Assembly (NCBI GenBank): GCA_030698225.1
Contig: JAUYNR010000042.1
Span: forward strand, 1 to 37,159
Length of the DNA stretch: 37,159 nucleotides
Reading direction: 5' to 3'
Source: Oxalobacteraceae bacterium
GTDB taxonomy: Bacteria > Pseudomonadota > Gammaproteobacteria > Burkholderiales > Burkholderiaceae_D
Under the pieces are notes generated by a model. It did no database searches, was not told the DNA's origin, and worked only from the letters and a program-made list of their open reading frames with translations. Both the position numbers and the translations under genes were made by a program. This document shows, one piece after another, positions 9,944 to 18,994 of the stretch. Position 1 is the first letter of the stretch. Each line of letters starts with the position of its first letter.

Positions 9944-10944
9944 GGGAGTGGGTAATTTTCATGTAAACCTAATCGGCCCGATTCTCCGTCATTTAACGCG
10001 AGTAGAAAAAGTTCTAAACGACATTGACGTGAAAGACGCTTGGCTCTTAATTTGAGTAGAAATAAATAGACCATCCTATTTATTCTTCGCCAACCACCAT
10101 GGTTTGATGAGTAATTCTTTTCGAAATATGCATGGTTGCGTACAGCATAATATAGACGACGATCACTCTCACCTAATAACCAAGTATCAAATGAGCTAGA
10201 AAAGTGCGTTTTTATGTTCCATGAGGATTCTAAATCATCGAGAATCGCATCTGTAGTTAGTGCTATGCGCCCGCCACGTTCTGTTATTCTAGATGTATAT
10301 TCACTATCATCTGCATACAATATAAAATCTGTATTAGGAAGACCAATTTCCTCGAATAATTTCCTATGTGCTAACAGACCGCCATATGCTGAAAATGGCA
10401 AACTGATTACTTTTTTCATATTTTTTGAATTGGGCTTACCAAATGGCAGGCGGCGCCAGATTTTATATGGAATTCTGGCAATGTGAAATCCAAAAAAACT
10501 TGATCGTGGTTGAATAGCCATCCAAGGTGAAACCCCTTGAGCTATATCTACCTGATGCTCTGGACGAAAGCCAATGACCGCACTTTGGGTGGGATATGAC
10601 ATCGTTTGTACTCTCTCGAGTTCCGCGTGCAATATTGAAACCGCTCCTTTTTTAGGTGCGTTATCGTCATCCATTAACCAAATATATTCAGCTTGAGTCT
10701 GTAATGCTGCTTTTATACCGACAGCATATCCGTTAGCAGATCCGGTATTGGCGGGTAATAAAACAAGCGTAATTTTCCCCGGCCATTCATCCATCAAATT
10801 TTGTAAAGGGGAGGTTGATCCATTGCTAACGACAATTGCACTATTTATTTCCTCCTGCACAAAGGAACGTGTTAACAGCTCCTTTAAATAGCCAATACGG
10901 TCACCATATGTCAATGTTACCAGTACGGTCTTTTTTTTAATCAT
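9940..10944 (-). CDS. GT2 family glycosyltransferase
   Basis: This 334-aa GT-A transferase has LVTLTYGDR at the N-terminus, VVSNGST, NTGSANGYAVGIKAAL, and a well-formed metal site WLMDDDNAP (DDD). The later ILYADDSEYTSRITERGG matches the catalytic-base region of GlfT2-like and rhamnosyl transferases. It is transcribed right after the flippase gene and overlaps the GT4 gene by four bases. It probably adds a sugar early in repeat assembly. Its donor is not evident; galactofuranose or rhamnose are possibilities from family resemblance only. Confidence 0.85.
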   Translation of the reverse strand: MIKKKTVLVTLTYGDRIGYLKELLTRSFVQEEINSAIVVSNGSTSPLQNLMDEWPGKITLVLLPANTGSANGYAVGIKAALQTQAEYIWLMDDDNAPKKGAVSILHAELERVQTMSYPTQSAVIGFRPEHQVDIAQGVSPWMAIQPRSSFFGFHIARIPYKIWRRLPFGKPNSKNMKKVISLPFSAYGGLLAHRKLFEEIGLPNTDFILYADDSEYTSRITERGGRIALTTDAILDDLESSWNIKTHFSSSFDTWLLGESDRRLYYAVRNHAYFEKNYSSNHGGWRRINRMVYLFLLKLRAKRLSRQCRLELFLLALNDGESGRLGLHENYPLP

Positions 10945-11002
10945 TTAAATATGCCTAATCTGAATTTCTTGAAGGTTGAAATTTATATTTTTCACAGTTA
11001 AA

Positions 11003-12514
11003 TTATTTTAATCTAATGAATTTTTTCATTCCAATAACGTCAGTTTTGGCGAGGTATGAAAATATTCCGTAAAAACTTACTAATCCAATAGCCATGATCA
11101 ATTTCAAATGGTTACCTAAATTAAGAAAAGCTAATCCTGAAATTATTACTGTAAAAAATAGAGTTGAACCAATCCAATTCCAACAGAGTCTTTTTATTGT
11201 GGGTAATAACGTACCAGCCGTTATAAATAAAAGCACCATATCTAAGGAAATTCTAAAGGTCCACGCGATTGCAGCACCGATAACCCCGTACTTATTTAAT
11301 AGCCACCAAAGTACTATTCCGTATATAGGTAGTTCTAATAAATGTAATTTAGCCGTTGCGTCAGGGTGCCCGGTACTTTGTAAAAGAGTATGCGGAATTC
11401 GTGCAATACTATTTACAAAAAAACCAATAAGCAGCCATTGGAAAATAACGGTACTTTTTGCAGAAAAGTTTGTTCCGAGCCAAATTTCTAATCCTTGATT
11501 GGCGTATATAACAATAAACACTGTAGGAATCGCTACGGCGATCGTCATTATGCGACAAGAGCGCGTAAATAAGGCGATGCCACTTTCACGTTTAGAAACC
11601 CATAACGATGAAAACGCGGGGAATAGAACGGAAATAATTGCTGCAGGAAAAAAACTTAACCGATTAATCATATCTGCTGGTACGCTGTAGTATGCGAGCA
11701 CGCTAACAGATAGGACTGAACTGATTACAAATCGATCCATCTGTACCATTATTGGACTGATTATATTGCTTACAGTAATCCAAGCACCAAATTTGAAAAT
11801 TTGTCTAAATAAAGATTTTTTTACCTTACCTTTAGTTTTGCCCAAGGCTCCGACCTGATAGCAACACCGACCATATAATATCGTCGAGAGTATCCGGGCT
11901 AATGCAAGTACGGTAGTCGCATAATAAATACTATTTGACCAGTGCAAGACAATGAGTGGACCTAGAAAATTTGATATTCCAAGTGTTACGCGTATCAAAT
12001 TAATTTGTTTGAATTCCTTATATGCTTCTAGCAAACCTATTAATGCTGAAGACAATACTACAAATGGAAGACTTATTGCGAGAACCCAAACGGCATAACT
12101 ACTTTCAATCATCAAATCGGGAGTCACATGGAGAATTTCTCTTAGTAACCAAGTAGATCCACAAAATACAAATAAAGTGGCGAAAACTCCTAATGAGGCT
12201 ATTAGTGCAATTGAAGTTTTAACTAAATCGGGTAAATCCTGCTGTTGCGCTGTACCTAAGCGCTCGGACACAAGTTTTGTTAAAGCACGACCTAATCCGA
12301 GATCAAATATGCTGAAATAGCCAATCATGGCCCAAATAAGGGTTAGTAATCCAAATCTCGTGCTTCCAAAACCTTCTATCAATTGTGGAATTGCATAAAC
12401 TGCAATAATCAATGGAAATCCGGTCCCGAATAAATTCCAACCCACGTTCTTCATCATTTGATGTAAGTTACGAGGTTTTTCCGATTTATTCTTCAAATCC
12501 ATATTAATTGACAT
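11003..12514 (-). CDS. wzx: Wzx-type polysaccharide flippase
   Basis: This 503-aa integral membrane protein has about 12-14 hydrophobic segments and the N-terminal layout of the MOP superfamily (NVGWNLFGTGFPLIIAVYAIPQLIEGFGSTRFGLLTLIWAM, then DLGLGRALTKLVSERLG). It moves undecaprenyl-diphosphate-linked repeat units from the cytoplasmic to the periplasmic face of the membrane, where the Wzy-like protein would join them. It is the first gene of the AT-rich block, transcribed towards the transferases, and follows a 324-bp gap after rfbD. A PST-type transporter without Wzy is the alternative, but the nearby polymerase makes Wzx the better label. Confidence 0.88.
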   Translation of the reverse strand: MSINMDLKNKSEKPRNLHQMMKNVGWNLFGTGFPLIIAVYAIPQLIEGFGSTRFGLLTLIWAMIGYFSIFDLGLGRALTKLVSERLGTAQQQDLPDLVKTSIALIASLGVFATLFVFCGSTWLLREILHVTPDLMIESSYAVWVLAISLPFVVLSSALIGLLEAYKEFKQINLIRVTLGISNFLGPLIVLHWSNSIYYATTVLALARILSTILYGRCCYQVGALGKTKGKVKKSLFRQIFKFGAWITVSNIISPIMVQMDRFVISSVLSVSVLAYYSVPADMINRLSFFPAAIISVLFPAFSSLWVSKRESGIALFTRSCRIMTIAVAIPTVFIVIYANQGLEIWLGTNFSAKSTVIFQWLLIGFFVNSIARIPHTLLQSTGHPDATAKLHLLELPIYGIVLWWLLNKYGVIGAAIAWTFRISLDMVLLFITAGTLLPTIKRLCWNWIGSTLFFTVIISGLAFLNLGNHLKLIMAIGLVSFYGIFSYLAKTDVIGMKKFIRLK

Positions 12515-12838
12515 ACATATTTCTTCTTGAGCGACGTGTGGCTATTTTCCATCACCCCTAGTGCCAAAATGCAGGGGTAAAGTCATATCGTTATACACAA
12601 CTCCAACAAGCAAGGAAAAAACATTTAAATTCAATGACTTAAAATTCAATTCACTGTATTTCGGTTCAGGCTGGCATCAAGGATGAGATTCACTTTTTCG
12701 ATTAATAAATGATGAAAAATGGCTAAAATGAGTCTATTCACCCTGAAAATCCCACTTTTAGTCCGCTGTGGAAATTGCTAAAAAAGATGTATATAACAAA
12801 ATGAAGTAAAGTAAAGGTCTTTTTCGGATAGTCGCAGC
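12515..12838. other. Intergenic boundary between GC-rich rfb genes and AT-rich variable block
   Basis: No gene is visible in these 324 bp. The segment is AT-rich and probably holds the promoter for the wzx-led operon, because transcription here is leftwards. A TATAAC hexamer on the minus strand near the middle lacks a good -35 partner. A six-base inverted repeat (ACCCCT/AGGGGT, around a 13-base loop) lies close to the wzx side. I see no JUMPstart/ops element. Confidence 0.4.
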
Positions 12839-13711
12839 TTAAACTTGGCACAGTCTGAGTGCGCTTTGCCATTCGGGCAGATCACAAAACGCTTCAATTA
12901 ATCTGTCACACGACATCACCGAATATCCAGGACGTCTGGCGGGTAATGGGTAGTCTTCTGTCTTGATCGGTATAAGCGCCGGTTTTTTGGCAATAGTTGA
13001 ATTTTCCAGTATCGCTTGGGTGAACCCATACCACGTGGTCTGCCCTTGCGCCGTCAGGTGATAAATCCCCGACCGTTCCTGCCACCAGTCTTGCGCATGT
13101 TGCGCGCCCTTGGCTTGCGCGACGATGTGGGCGGTGGTGTCGGCGATGGTGCGGCACCATGTCGGTGCACCGTATTGGTCGGCGACGATGCGCAATTCAT
13201 CGCGCTCTTGCGCCAGTCGCAACATCGTCAGCAGGAAGTTCTTGCCGCGCATGCCGTAGACCCAACTGGTGCGCAGGATCAGGTGCGGGATGCCTGCGGA
13301 CTGGATCGCTTGCTCGCCTGCCAGTTTTGTCGCGCCATAGACGTTAATGGGACAGGTTGGGTCGGTCTCAACGTAAGGCGTGATCTTGCTGCCGTCGAAC
13401 ACGTAGTCGGTGCTGTAGTGGATCATCGCTGCGCCGAGCTTTTTGGCTTCTTCTGCCATCACGCCGGGTGCTTCGCCATTGATGCGCATCGCAAGCTCAG
13501 GCTCGCTTTCGGCGTTGTCCACCGCGGTATAGGCGGCGGGGTTGATGATCAGGTTGGGCTTGACGCTGCGGATCACGTCGCGCACCTGGGCCAGGTTGGC
13601 GAGATCCATCTGGCTGCGGTCGAGGGCGATGATTTCGCCCAAACCTTGCAGGCTGCGCTCCAGTTCATAGCCGACCTGGCCGGTTTTACCGGTAAGGAGG
13701 ATGCGGGTCAT
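12839..13711 (-). CDS. rfbD: dTDP-4-dehydrorhamnose reductase
   Basis: This 290-aa SDR performs the last step of dTDP-L-rhamnose synthesis, NAD(P)H reduction of dTDP-4-dehydro-L-rhamnose. It begins MTRILLTGKTGQVGYEL (GxxGxxG) and has DRSQMDLAN, NPAAYTAVDNAE, STDYVFDG, the catalytic YGATKLAGE (YxxxK) and LRTSWVYG. I chose the ATG at 13711 because the family starts right at this beta strand. A longer frame up to 13888 would translate a REP palindrome and is unlikely. It is the last of the four rfb genes, separated from rfbC by about 150 bp containing a REP element. Confidence 0.95.
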   Translation of the reverse strand: MTRILLTGKTGQVGYELERSLQGLGEIIALDRSQMDLANLAQVRDVIRSVKPNLIINPAAYTAVDNAESEPELAMRINGEAPGVMAEEAKKLGAAMIHYSTDYVFDGSKITPYVETDPTCPINVYGATKLAGEQAIQSAGIPHLILRTSWVYGMRGKNFLLTMLRLAQERDELRIVADQYGAPTWCRTIADTTAHIVAQAKGAQHAQDWWQERSGIYHLTAQGQTTWYGFTQAILENSTIAKKPALIPIKTEDYPLPARRPGYSVMSCDRLIEAFCDLPEWQSALRLCQV

Positions 13712-13756
13712 TGGGTGTGGTTTGATTTTGTGGTGATGTGGGGAACGCTGTGTTTT

Positions 13757-13827
13757 GTAGGAGCGCACCTGGGCGCGACCGACGGCAGCAGTCTGGCGAC
13801 TGCTTTCGCGCCCGGGTGCGCTCCTAC
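13757..13827. repeat. GTAG-type REP pair (imperfect inverted repeat)
   Basis: A 22-base arm starting GTAGGAGCGCACCTGGG (13757-13778) is repeated inverted at 13806-13827, ending in GCGCTCCTAC. About 27 bases lie between the arms. The GTAG head followed by a GC-rich palindrome is the hallmark of REP elements mobilised by RAYT (TnpA-REP) transposases. It sits between rfbC and rfbD and could form a strong hairpin in their shared transcript. Related copies are at 14453-14479 and 15525-15546. Confidence 0.8.
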
Positions 13828-13862
13828 AGGGTACGTAGACATTTTGGCGGCGAGCAGTATTG

Positions 13863-14408
13863 TCATGCGAAGACTTCAGCATCTGCAAGCAGTTTGCCTA
13901 CCTTATCTTTGCCGGACAGCAGCGGTTCCGCGTCCATCGGCCACTCGATGCCTATTGCGGGATCGTTCCAGAGGATTGAGCGCTCATATTCCGGTGCCCA
14001 GTAGTCGGTGGTTTTATACAGGAATTCTGCCGATTCGCTGGTGACGACGAAACCATGCGCGAAGCCTGCCGGAATCCACAATTGGCGCTTGTTCTCGGCG
14101 GATAACGTTACGCCGACCCAGCGGCCGAATGTAGGCGAGCTTTTACGGATGTCGACGGCGACGTCGAACACTTCACCGGCAACGACGCGCACCAGTTTGC
14201 CTTGCGGTTGCTGGATTTGATAATGCAGGCCGCGCAGCACGTTTTTGGCGGATTTGGAGTGGTTGTCCTGCACGAAACTGGTGGTGACACCGGTCAGTTC
14301 TTTGAAGCTGCGCTCGTTGAAGCTTTCGTAAAAAAAGCCGCGGTCATCACCAAACACCTTGGGTTCGATGATGAGGAGGTCTGGTATGGCGGTGATCTGG
14401 ATTTGCAT
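13863..14408 (-). CDS. rfbC: dTDP-4-dehydrorhamnose 3,5-epimerase
   Basis: This 181-aa cupin-fold enzyme epimerises C3 and C5 of dTDP-4-keto-6-deoxyglucose. Visible signatures are FGDDRGFFYESFNE, FVQDNHSKSAKNVLRGLHYQ (catalytic histidine), VRVVAGEVFDVAVDIRKSSPTFG, and WIPAGFAHGFVV with the substrate-binding region YKTTDYW. The start is the ATG at 14408 (MQIQITAIPDLLI), where the family begins. A longer frame would read through a REP palindrome. It is followed by a REP pair and then rfbD, and separated from rfbA by about 1.2 kb of repeats and a gene remnant. Confidence 0.95.
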   Translation of the reverse strand: MQIQITAIPDLLIIEPKVFGDDRGFFYESFNERSFKELTGVTTSFVQDNHSKSAKNVLRGLHYQIQQPQGKLVRVVAGEVFDVAVDIRKSSPTFGRWVGVTLSAENKRQLWIPAGFAHGFVVTSESAEFLYKTTDYWAPEYERSILWNDPAIGIEWPMDAEPLLSGKDKVGKLLADAEVFA

Positions 14409-14452
14409 GGTGTTTATCTGGTTGGTACTTTGGCAAAATGGTGCATCGTTAG

Positions 14453-14479
14453 GTAGGAGCGGGCATGGCCCGCTCCTAC
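14453..14479. repeat. GTAG-type REP palindrome
   Basis: This is a perfect 27-base palindrome with 12-base arms (GTAGGAGCGGGC and its complement) around ATG. It belongs to the same REP family as the pair between rfbC and rfbD and lies just upstream of the rfbC start. Confidence 0.8.
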
Positions 14480-14484
14480 AAATC

Positions 14485-15203
14485 ATTCTATATACTGCAG
14501 CATGTATTTTATATGCCGCTTTATTTATATGCGTGGAAGTGCAACTTTTACATGATACTCCACAATTATTTCAATTACATGTCACTGTTCAGCCCACTAT
14601 GAAAGCTCCTTCCCCCTGGCAGGGGGAAGGCTGGGATGGGGGTCGAATGGTCGAAATATCGATGCGGTCGATCAAGCTTTCTACCCCCTCCCTAGCCCTC
14701 CCCCTGCAAGGGGGAGGGAACTTGTTATTCCACCCTAGCCCTTCTCCGGCAAAGGGGAGGGAACTTGATATTCCTTCCCTCTCCTTCTCCGGCAAAGGGG
14801 AGGAACTTGTTATTCCACCCTAGTCCTTCTCCGGCAAGGGGGAGGGAACTTGTTATTCCACCCTAGTCCTTCTCCGCCCTAGTCCTTCTCCGGCAAAGGG
14901 GAGGGAACTTGTTATTCCTTCCTGATCCTTGCCCCTGCAAAGAGGAATATCAAGCGTGATCGAATGTGTCTACATAGCAGGCTGAATAGATATATGCGCT
15001 TCGTAAAAATAGGGAGTATTACATTTTCATGCCACTTCCCGCACGTTTTTATTGTGGCTATTAAATACACTCCATCCATGTGTGGGGCATGTATCCAACA
15101 ATCATTTCAGCGCTGGCAGCTGTTCCTACGCTATCCATTGCCACCCATATTTCGTGTGTTTCGTGGACCGTGGGTTCCAGGAGTTTGGCTTGTATCGTTT
15201 TGT
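14485..15203. repeat. Repeat-filled gap between rfbC and rfbA side, no gene
   Basis: This 720-bp stretch holds only repeats. At 14495-14601 is a palindromic segment (CTGCAG... to ATACTC ... CTGTTCAGCCC) also found at 23711-23818. From about 14607 to 14950 are imperfect tandem units of about 43 bp, each with a short C-rich/G-rich hairpin of the CCTTCTCCGGCAAAGGGGAGG kind followed by AACTTGTTATTCC; at least five copies are readable. At 15014-15072 is a diverged copy of the 60-bp GAGTAT...ATACTC palindrome seen three times in the toxin-antitoxin region. No gene is credible here. Confidence 0.7.
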
Positions 15204-15524
15204 TCATAAGTCTTTGGGGTAGTAGCCCCCGGTTTTTGGCGCACCCCGAAACTCGATGAGCTGGCTGTCTTTAAGTTGTTTCAGCCAGCGTTCAACTGTT
15301 CTTTGTGGCTTACCTGTTTGAGCGACCAGTTCAGTGGTTTTCAGCCCTGGCTGTGCTTGGAGCAATTGCAGCAAGTGGGCAGATTCAGAGCTTACTCCGC
15401 CACTTACTCCGCCACGTTGCGATCCTGACTCTGGCTGCTGCCCAAGCTCTTGTTTGAATGTCAGCAATATGCCGTCGCCAATTTCCTGAACGATGAAGCT
15501 GATGTTGGGATAACCTTCATCCGA
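15204..15524 (-). pseudogene. C-terminal fragment of an AlbA_2/RecG-like (ATP-binding, winged-helix) regulator
   Basis: The readable frame starts inside a REP element and runs DEGYPNISFIVQEIGDGILLTFKQEL, then a linker, then a winged-helix segment LLQLLQAQPGLKTTELVAQTGKPQRTVERWLKQLKDSQLIEFRGAPKTGGYYP. The YPN...F.. strand followed by this winged helix is how many AlbA_2-domain (Schlafen-like) putative regulators end. These proteins are normally 400-500 aa, so three quarters are missing. The REP element at 15525-15546 marks the exact break. The last 87 residues could be translated from a TTG at 15467, but without the front domain it is probably non-functional. Confidence 0.6.
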
Positions 15525-15546
15525 TCGCGCCCGGGTGCGCTCCTAC
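15525..15546. repeat. Single GTAG-type REP arm
   Basis: TCGCGCCCGGGTGCGCTCC followed by TAC is identical to the right arm of the REP pair at 13806-13827. Here it lacks its inverted partner and abuts the broken end of the AlbA_2-like fragment. Confidence 0.7.
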
Positions 15547-15611
15547 AAAAAAACCGCGTTCCGGGTCACTGTTGCCCCCCTATTACATGAAACAGGCCGC
15601 CTCTGCCTATC

Positions 15612-16508
15612 TCAGAATACCTTGTCGGTCAACAGACGCAACAGATACTGGCCGTAGCCGTTCTTTTTCAGTGGCTGCGCCTGCTCTTCAAGTTGCGCGG
15701 CGTTGATGTATCCCTTGCGGTAGGCGATCTCTTCCGGACAGGCGACTTTCAGGCCCTGGCGGTTTTCGATGGTGGCGATGAATTGGCCCGCTTCCAGCAG
15801 CGATTCATGGGTGCCGGTATCGAGCCATGCCATGCCGCGCCCCATCAATTCGACATTGAGTTGATTACGCTCCAGGTAGACCCGATTGACATCGGTGATT
15901 TCGAGCTCGCCACGGGCCGATGGCTTGATGTGGGCGGCGATGTCGCACACCTGGCTGTCGTAGAAATACAGGCCGGTGACCGCGTAATTGGATTTTGGCT
16001 GTACCGGCTTTTCTTCGATGCTGACCGCGCGACGATTGGCGTCGAACTCGACCACGCCATAGCGCTCCGGGTCGTGCACATGGTAAGCGAAGACCGTAGA
16101 ACCGTCTTCACGCGTAGATGCAGCGCGCAGCTGCGTCTCGAAATCGTGACCGTAATAGATGTTGTCGCCCAGGATCAGCGCGGAAGGATGGTTGCCGACG
16201 AATTCGCGCCCGATGATGAACGCTTGCGCCAGGCCATCGGGTGTGGGTTGCACCGCATAGCTGAGGTTGATGCCCCATTGGCTGCCGTCACCCAGCAACT
16301 CCTGAAAACGCGGGGTGTCTTGCGGGGTCGAGATGATCAGAATGTCGCGCATACCCGCCAGCATCAGCGTGGTGAGCGGGTAATAGATCATCGGCTTGTC
16401 ATACACCGGCAGCAACTGCTTGGAGACGGACATCGTGACCGGATACAGCCTTGTGCCTGATCCGCCTGCCAGGATGATGCCTTTGCGTTGTGTAGTCGCG
16501 ACCATCAT
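15612..16508 (-). CDS. rfbA: Glucose-1-phosphate thymidylyltransferase
   Basis: This 298-aa nucleotidyltransferase makes dTDP-glucose from dTTP and glucose-1-phosphate, the first step towards dTDP-L-rhamnose. The signature [16 protein letters not shown] (residues 10-25) is followed by [29 protein letters not shown], a metal-binding D in [24 protein letters not shown] and [14 protein letters not shown]. These are all standard for RmlA. The start ATG overlaps the stop of rfbB (ATGA, 16505-16508), so the two are translationally coupled. An adjacent second ATG is equally possible. Confidence 0.96.
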   Translation of the reverse strand: MMVATTQRKGIILAGGSGTRLYPVTMSVSKQLLPVYDKPMIYYPLTTLMLAGMRDILIISTPQDTPRFQELLGDGSQWGINLSYAVQPTPDGLAQAFIIGREFVGNHPSALILGDNIYYGHDFETQLRAASTREDGSTVFAYHVHDPERYGVVEFDANRRAVSIEEKPVQPKSNYAVTGLYFYDSQVCDIAAHIKPSARGELEITDVNRVYLERNQLNVELMGRGMAWLDTGTHESLLEAGQFIATIENRQGLKVACPEEIAYRKGYINAAQLEEQAQPLKKNGYGQYLLRLLTDKVF

Positions 16509-17584
16509 GCTGCCTCCTCTTGATTATTTCTTTGCGCGTAATTTTTTTCCAGCCACTTCAGGTAATCACCGGACTGCACGTCGCGCACCCATTCCTGGTG
16601 GTCCAGATACCACTGGACCGTCTTTCTGATGCCGGTCTCGAAGGTTTCGGCCGGGGTCCAGCCGAGTTCGCGTTCGATCTTGCGGGCATCGATCGCATAG
16701 CGGCGGTCGTGGCCGGGGCGATCTGTTACATAGGTGATCTGCTCGCGATAGCTGCCGCTTGCTTTAGGGTCGAGCTGGTCGAGGATGTCGCACAAGGTGT
16801 GCACGACCTCCAGATTGGCTTTCTCATTCCAGCCGCCGACATTGTAGACTTCGCCCGGCTTGCCGGCTTCCAATACACGGCGAATCGCCGCGCAATGGTC
16901 GCCGACATACAGCCAGTCGCGCACTTGCTGGCCGTCACCGTAAATCGGCAGCGCTTTGCCGGCGCGGGCATTGGTGATGATCAGCGGGATCAGCTTTTCC
17001 GGAAAATGGTAGGGGCCGTAGTTGTTGGAGCAATTGGTGGTCAGCGTCGGCAAGCCGTAGGTGTGGTGATAGGCGCGCACCAGATGGTCAGAAGCGGCTT
17101 TCGATGCCGAATACGGGCTGTTGGGCGCGTAGGCGGTGGTTTCGGTGAACGGCGCATCGTCCGGGCCGAGCGTGCCGTATACCTCGTCGGTGGAGACGTG
17201 CAGGAAACGGAACGCAGCTTTGTCCGCCTCAGGCAGGCCGGACCAATAGGCGCGCGCCGCTTCCAGCAGGCCGAAGGTGCCGTTGACGTTGGTTTCGATG
17301 AATGCGGCGGGGCCGTGGATCGAGCGGTCGACGTGGCTCTCCGCGGCAAAATGCACGATCGCGCGTGGCTGATGCTCGGCCAGCAGCTTTGCCACGTGGG
17401 CGGTATCGCCGATATCGCCCTGCACGAAGATATGGCGCGGGTCCTGATTCAGGCTGGCGAGATTATTCAGGTTGCCGGCATAGGTGAGCTTGTCGTAATT
17501 GATGACAGGCTCATCGCTCTGCGCCAGCCAGTCCAGTACGAAGTTCGATCCGATAAAGCCGGCACCGCCAGTGACTAAAATCAT
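16505..17584 (-). CDS. rfbB: dTDP-glucose 4,6-dehydratase
   Basis: This 359-aa extended SDR converts dTDP-glucose to dTDP-4-dehydro-6-deoxyglucose. It shows [13 protein letters not shown] at the N-terminus, [36 protein letters not shown] (T-D-E catalytic triad), [22 protein letters not shown] (YxxxK), [19 protein letters not shown] and [12 protein letters not shown]. It lies 46 bp downstream of galU and overlaps rfbA by four bases. Confidence 0.97.
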   Translation of the reverse strand: MILVTGGAGFIGSNFVLDWLAQSDEPVINYDKLTYAGNLNNLASLNQDPRHIFVQGDIGDTAHVAKLLAEHQPRAIVHFAAESHVDRSIHGPAAFIETNVNGTFGLLEAARAYWSGLPEADKAAFRFLHVSTDEVYGTLGPDDAPFTETTAYAPNSPYSASKAASDHLVRAYHHTYGLPTLTTNCSNNYGPYHFPEKLIPLIITNARAGKALPIYGDGQQVRDWLYVGDHCAAIRRVLEAGKPGEVYNVGGWNEKANLEVVHTLCDILDQLDPKASGSYREQITYVTDRPGHDRRYAIDARKIERELGWTPAETFETGIRKTVQWYLDHQEWVRDVQSGDYLKWLEKNYAQRNNQEEAA

Positions 17585-17630
17585 TTTATTATCCTGCTTA
17601 GGTTTCTATTTTTTGCTCGAATTTTACGGG

Positions 17631-18506
17631 TCAAACGGTTGACATGTTCTGCAAGAAGGCGCGAAATTCCTCATGCACTTCCGGGTGTTTGAGCGCGAAT
17701 TCTACCGTGGCTTGCAGGTAGCCTTGCTTGCTGCCGCAGTCATAGCGGGTACCTTCAAACTGGTAAGCCAGCACGGTCTCCTGGGCGAGCAATGAGGCGA
17801 TGGCATCGGTCAGTTGCAGTTCTCCGCCTGCGCCAGGTTGCAGGTTGCGCAGGTGCTGGAATATCGATGGCGACAGTATGTAGCGCCCGACCACGCCCAT
17901 GTTGGAGGGGGCATTCTCGGGTGCCGGTTTTTCCACGATGCCGTGCAGCTTGAGCAAGCGCTCGCCAAACGAGGTGCCTGCCACTACGCCATAGGATCGG
18001 CTCTGTGCGGGAGCAATGGCTTCCACACCGATGATGCTGCTGCCGTGCTGCGCATGCAGTTCCGCCATTTGCCGCATGATGGGGACTCCGCCGTCCAGCA
18101 GGTCGTCTGCCAGAATGACGGCAAACGGCTGGTCGTGTAACAGGCGTTCTGCGCACAGCACCGCATGGCCCAGGCCGAGCGCTTCAGCCTGCCGCACATA
18201 GATGCACTGGACGTTATTGGGTTTGATGTCACGCAGTACGTCTAGCAGCGCATGCTTGTTATGGGCTGCCAGTTCGGCTTCGAGCTCATACGCTTTGTCG
18301 AAGTGGTCTTCGATTGCGCGCTTGTTGCGCCCGGTCACGAAGATCATTTCGGTGATGCCGGCTGCTGCGGCTTCTTCCACTGCGTACTGGATCAGGGGCT
18401 TGTCGACAATCGGCAGCATTTCCTTGGGGCTGGCTTTGGTTGCCGGCAAAAAGCGAGTTCCTAGCCCGGCGACGGGGAATACGGCTTTGGTAATTTTCTT
18501 GTGCAT
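17631..18506 (-). CDS. galU: UTP--glucose-1-phosphate uridylyltransferase
   Basis: This 291-aa enzyme makes UDP-glucose, substrate of the Ugd encoded downstream and of the initiating WcaJ-like transferase upstream. It has KAVFPVAGLGTRFLPATKASPKEMLPIVDKPLIQYAVEEA at the start, then ALGLGHAVLCA, VILADDLL, GIVEKPAPENAPSNMGVVGRY and FEGTRYDCGSKQGYLQA. All of these are GalU signatures. The ATG at 18506 (MHKKITKAVFP) fits the family. Fifteen more residues could be read from 18551 but are not conserved in type. Upstream lies a 488-bp gap with two large palindromic elements. Confidence 0.95.
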   Translation of the reverse strand: MHKKITKAVFPVAGLGTRFLPATKASPKEMLPIVDKPLIQYAVEEAAAAGITEMIFVTGRNKRAIEDHFDKAYELEAELAAHNKHALLDVLRDIKPNNVQCIYVRQAEALGLGHAVLCAERLLHDQPFAVILADDLLDGGVPIMRQMAELHAQHGSSIIGVEAIAPAQSRSYGVVAGTSFGERLLKLHGIVEKPAPENAPSNMGVVGRYILSPSIFQHLRNLQPGAGGELQLTDAIASLLAQETVLAYQFEGTRYDCGSKQGYLQATVEFALKHPEVHEEFRAFLQNMSTV

Positions 18507-18593
18507 GACGGTTTGCTCTTTTTTGTATTGTTCGGGTGTTTCAGAATTCAATTCACACAGTCGTTTGTTCCAAGTCGCGACCCTTGCTGTAGC

Positions 18594-18714
18594 AGCTCCT
18601 TCCCCCTTGCAGGGGGAAGGTTGGGACGGGGGTAGTGCGCTTGCTCATCCGGCAGCCTTCATGTTGCGACCGCACTACCCCCTCCCTAGCCCTCCCCCTG
18701 CAAGGGGGAGGGAA
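18594..18714. repeat. 121-bp composite palindromic element, copy 1
   Basis: The element consists of a hairpin (CTTCCCCCTTGCAGGGGGAAG), a GGGGGTAGTGCG arm, about 30 unique-looking bases, a CGCACTACCCCC arm, and a final hairpin CCCTCCCCCTGCAAGGGGG. It would fold into three stems. A copy of the same length is at 18831-18951, so the two are direct repeats in the gap between vanZ and galU. The mosaic of opposed palindromes is like a BIME (paired REP) element. Confidence 0.75.
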
Positions 18715-18830
18715 TGTATCTGTTGTCTTGCAGGAGGAAGGATGTATCTGCTTTCTCCCCACTTGCTGCCCTGCTTCACGTCGTACGCCACCTACTGCAT
18801 TACTTCACGTCGTAGACCACCTGCTGCTCT

Positions 18831-18951
18831 AGCTCCTTCCCCCTTGCAGGGGGAAGGTTGGGATGGGGGTAGTGCGCTTGCTCATCTGGCAGCCTTCATG
18901 CTGCGACCGCACTACCCCCTCCCTAGCCCTCCCCCTGCAAGGGGGAGGGAA
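18831..18951. repeat. 121-bp composite palindromic element, copy 2
   Basis: This copy is nearly identical to the element at 18594-18714, with only a few substitutions in the central part (CATCTGG for CATCCGG, ATGCTGCG for ATGTTGCG). A shorter related half-palindrome (CCTCCCTCTGCAAATGGGAGG) follows at about 18962-18985. Confidence 0.75.
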
Positions 18952-18994
18952 CAAAATCTAGTCCTCCCTCTGCAAATGGGAGGGAATATATTTG

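Noticed and set aside
13712..13888. N-terminal extension of rfbD
   Set aside because: It would translate a REP palindrome and adds 59 residues not found in the family; the ATG at 13711 fits.
14607..14950. CRISPR-like array of regularly spaced repeats
   Set aside because: The units are contiguous and the segments between hairpins are themselves repeated, so there are no unique spacers, and no cas genes are nearby.
16520..17578. Long plus-strand frame opposite rfbB
   Set aside because: It mirrors the GC-rich coding strand of rfbB and has no recognisable domain; it is a shadow frame.
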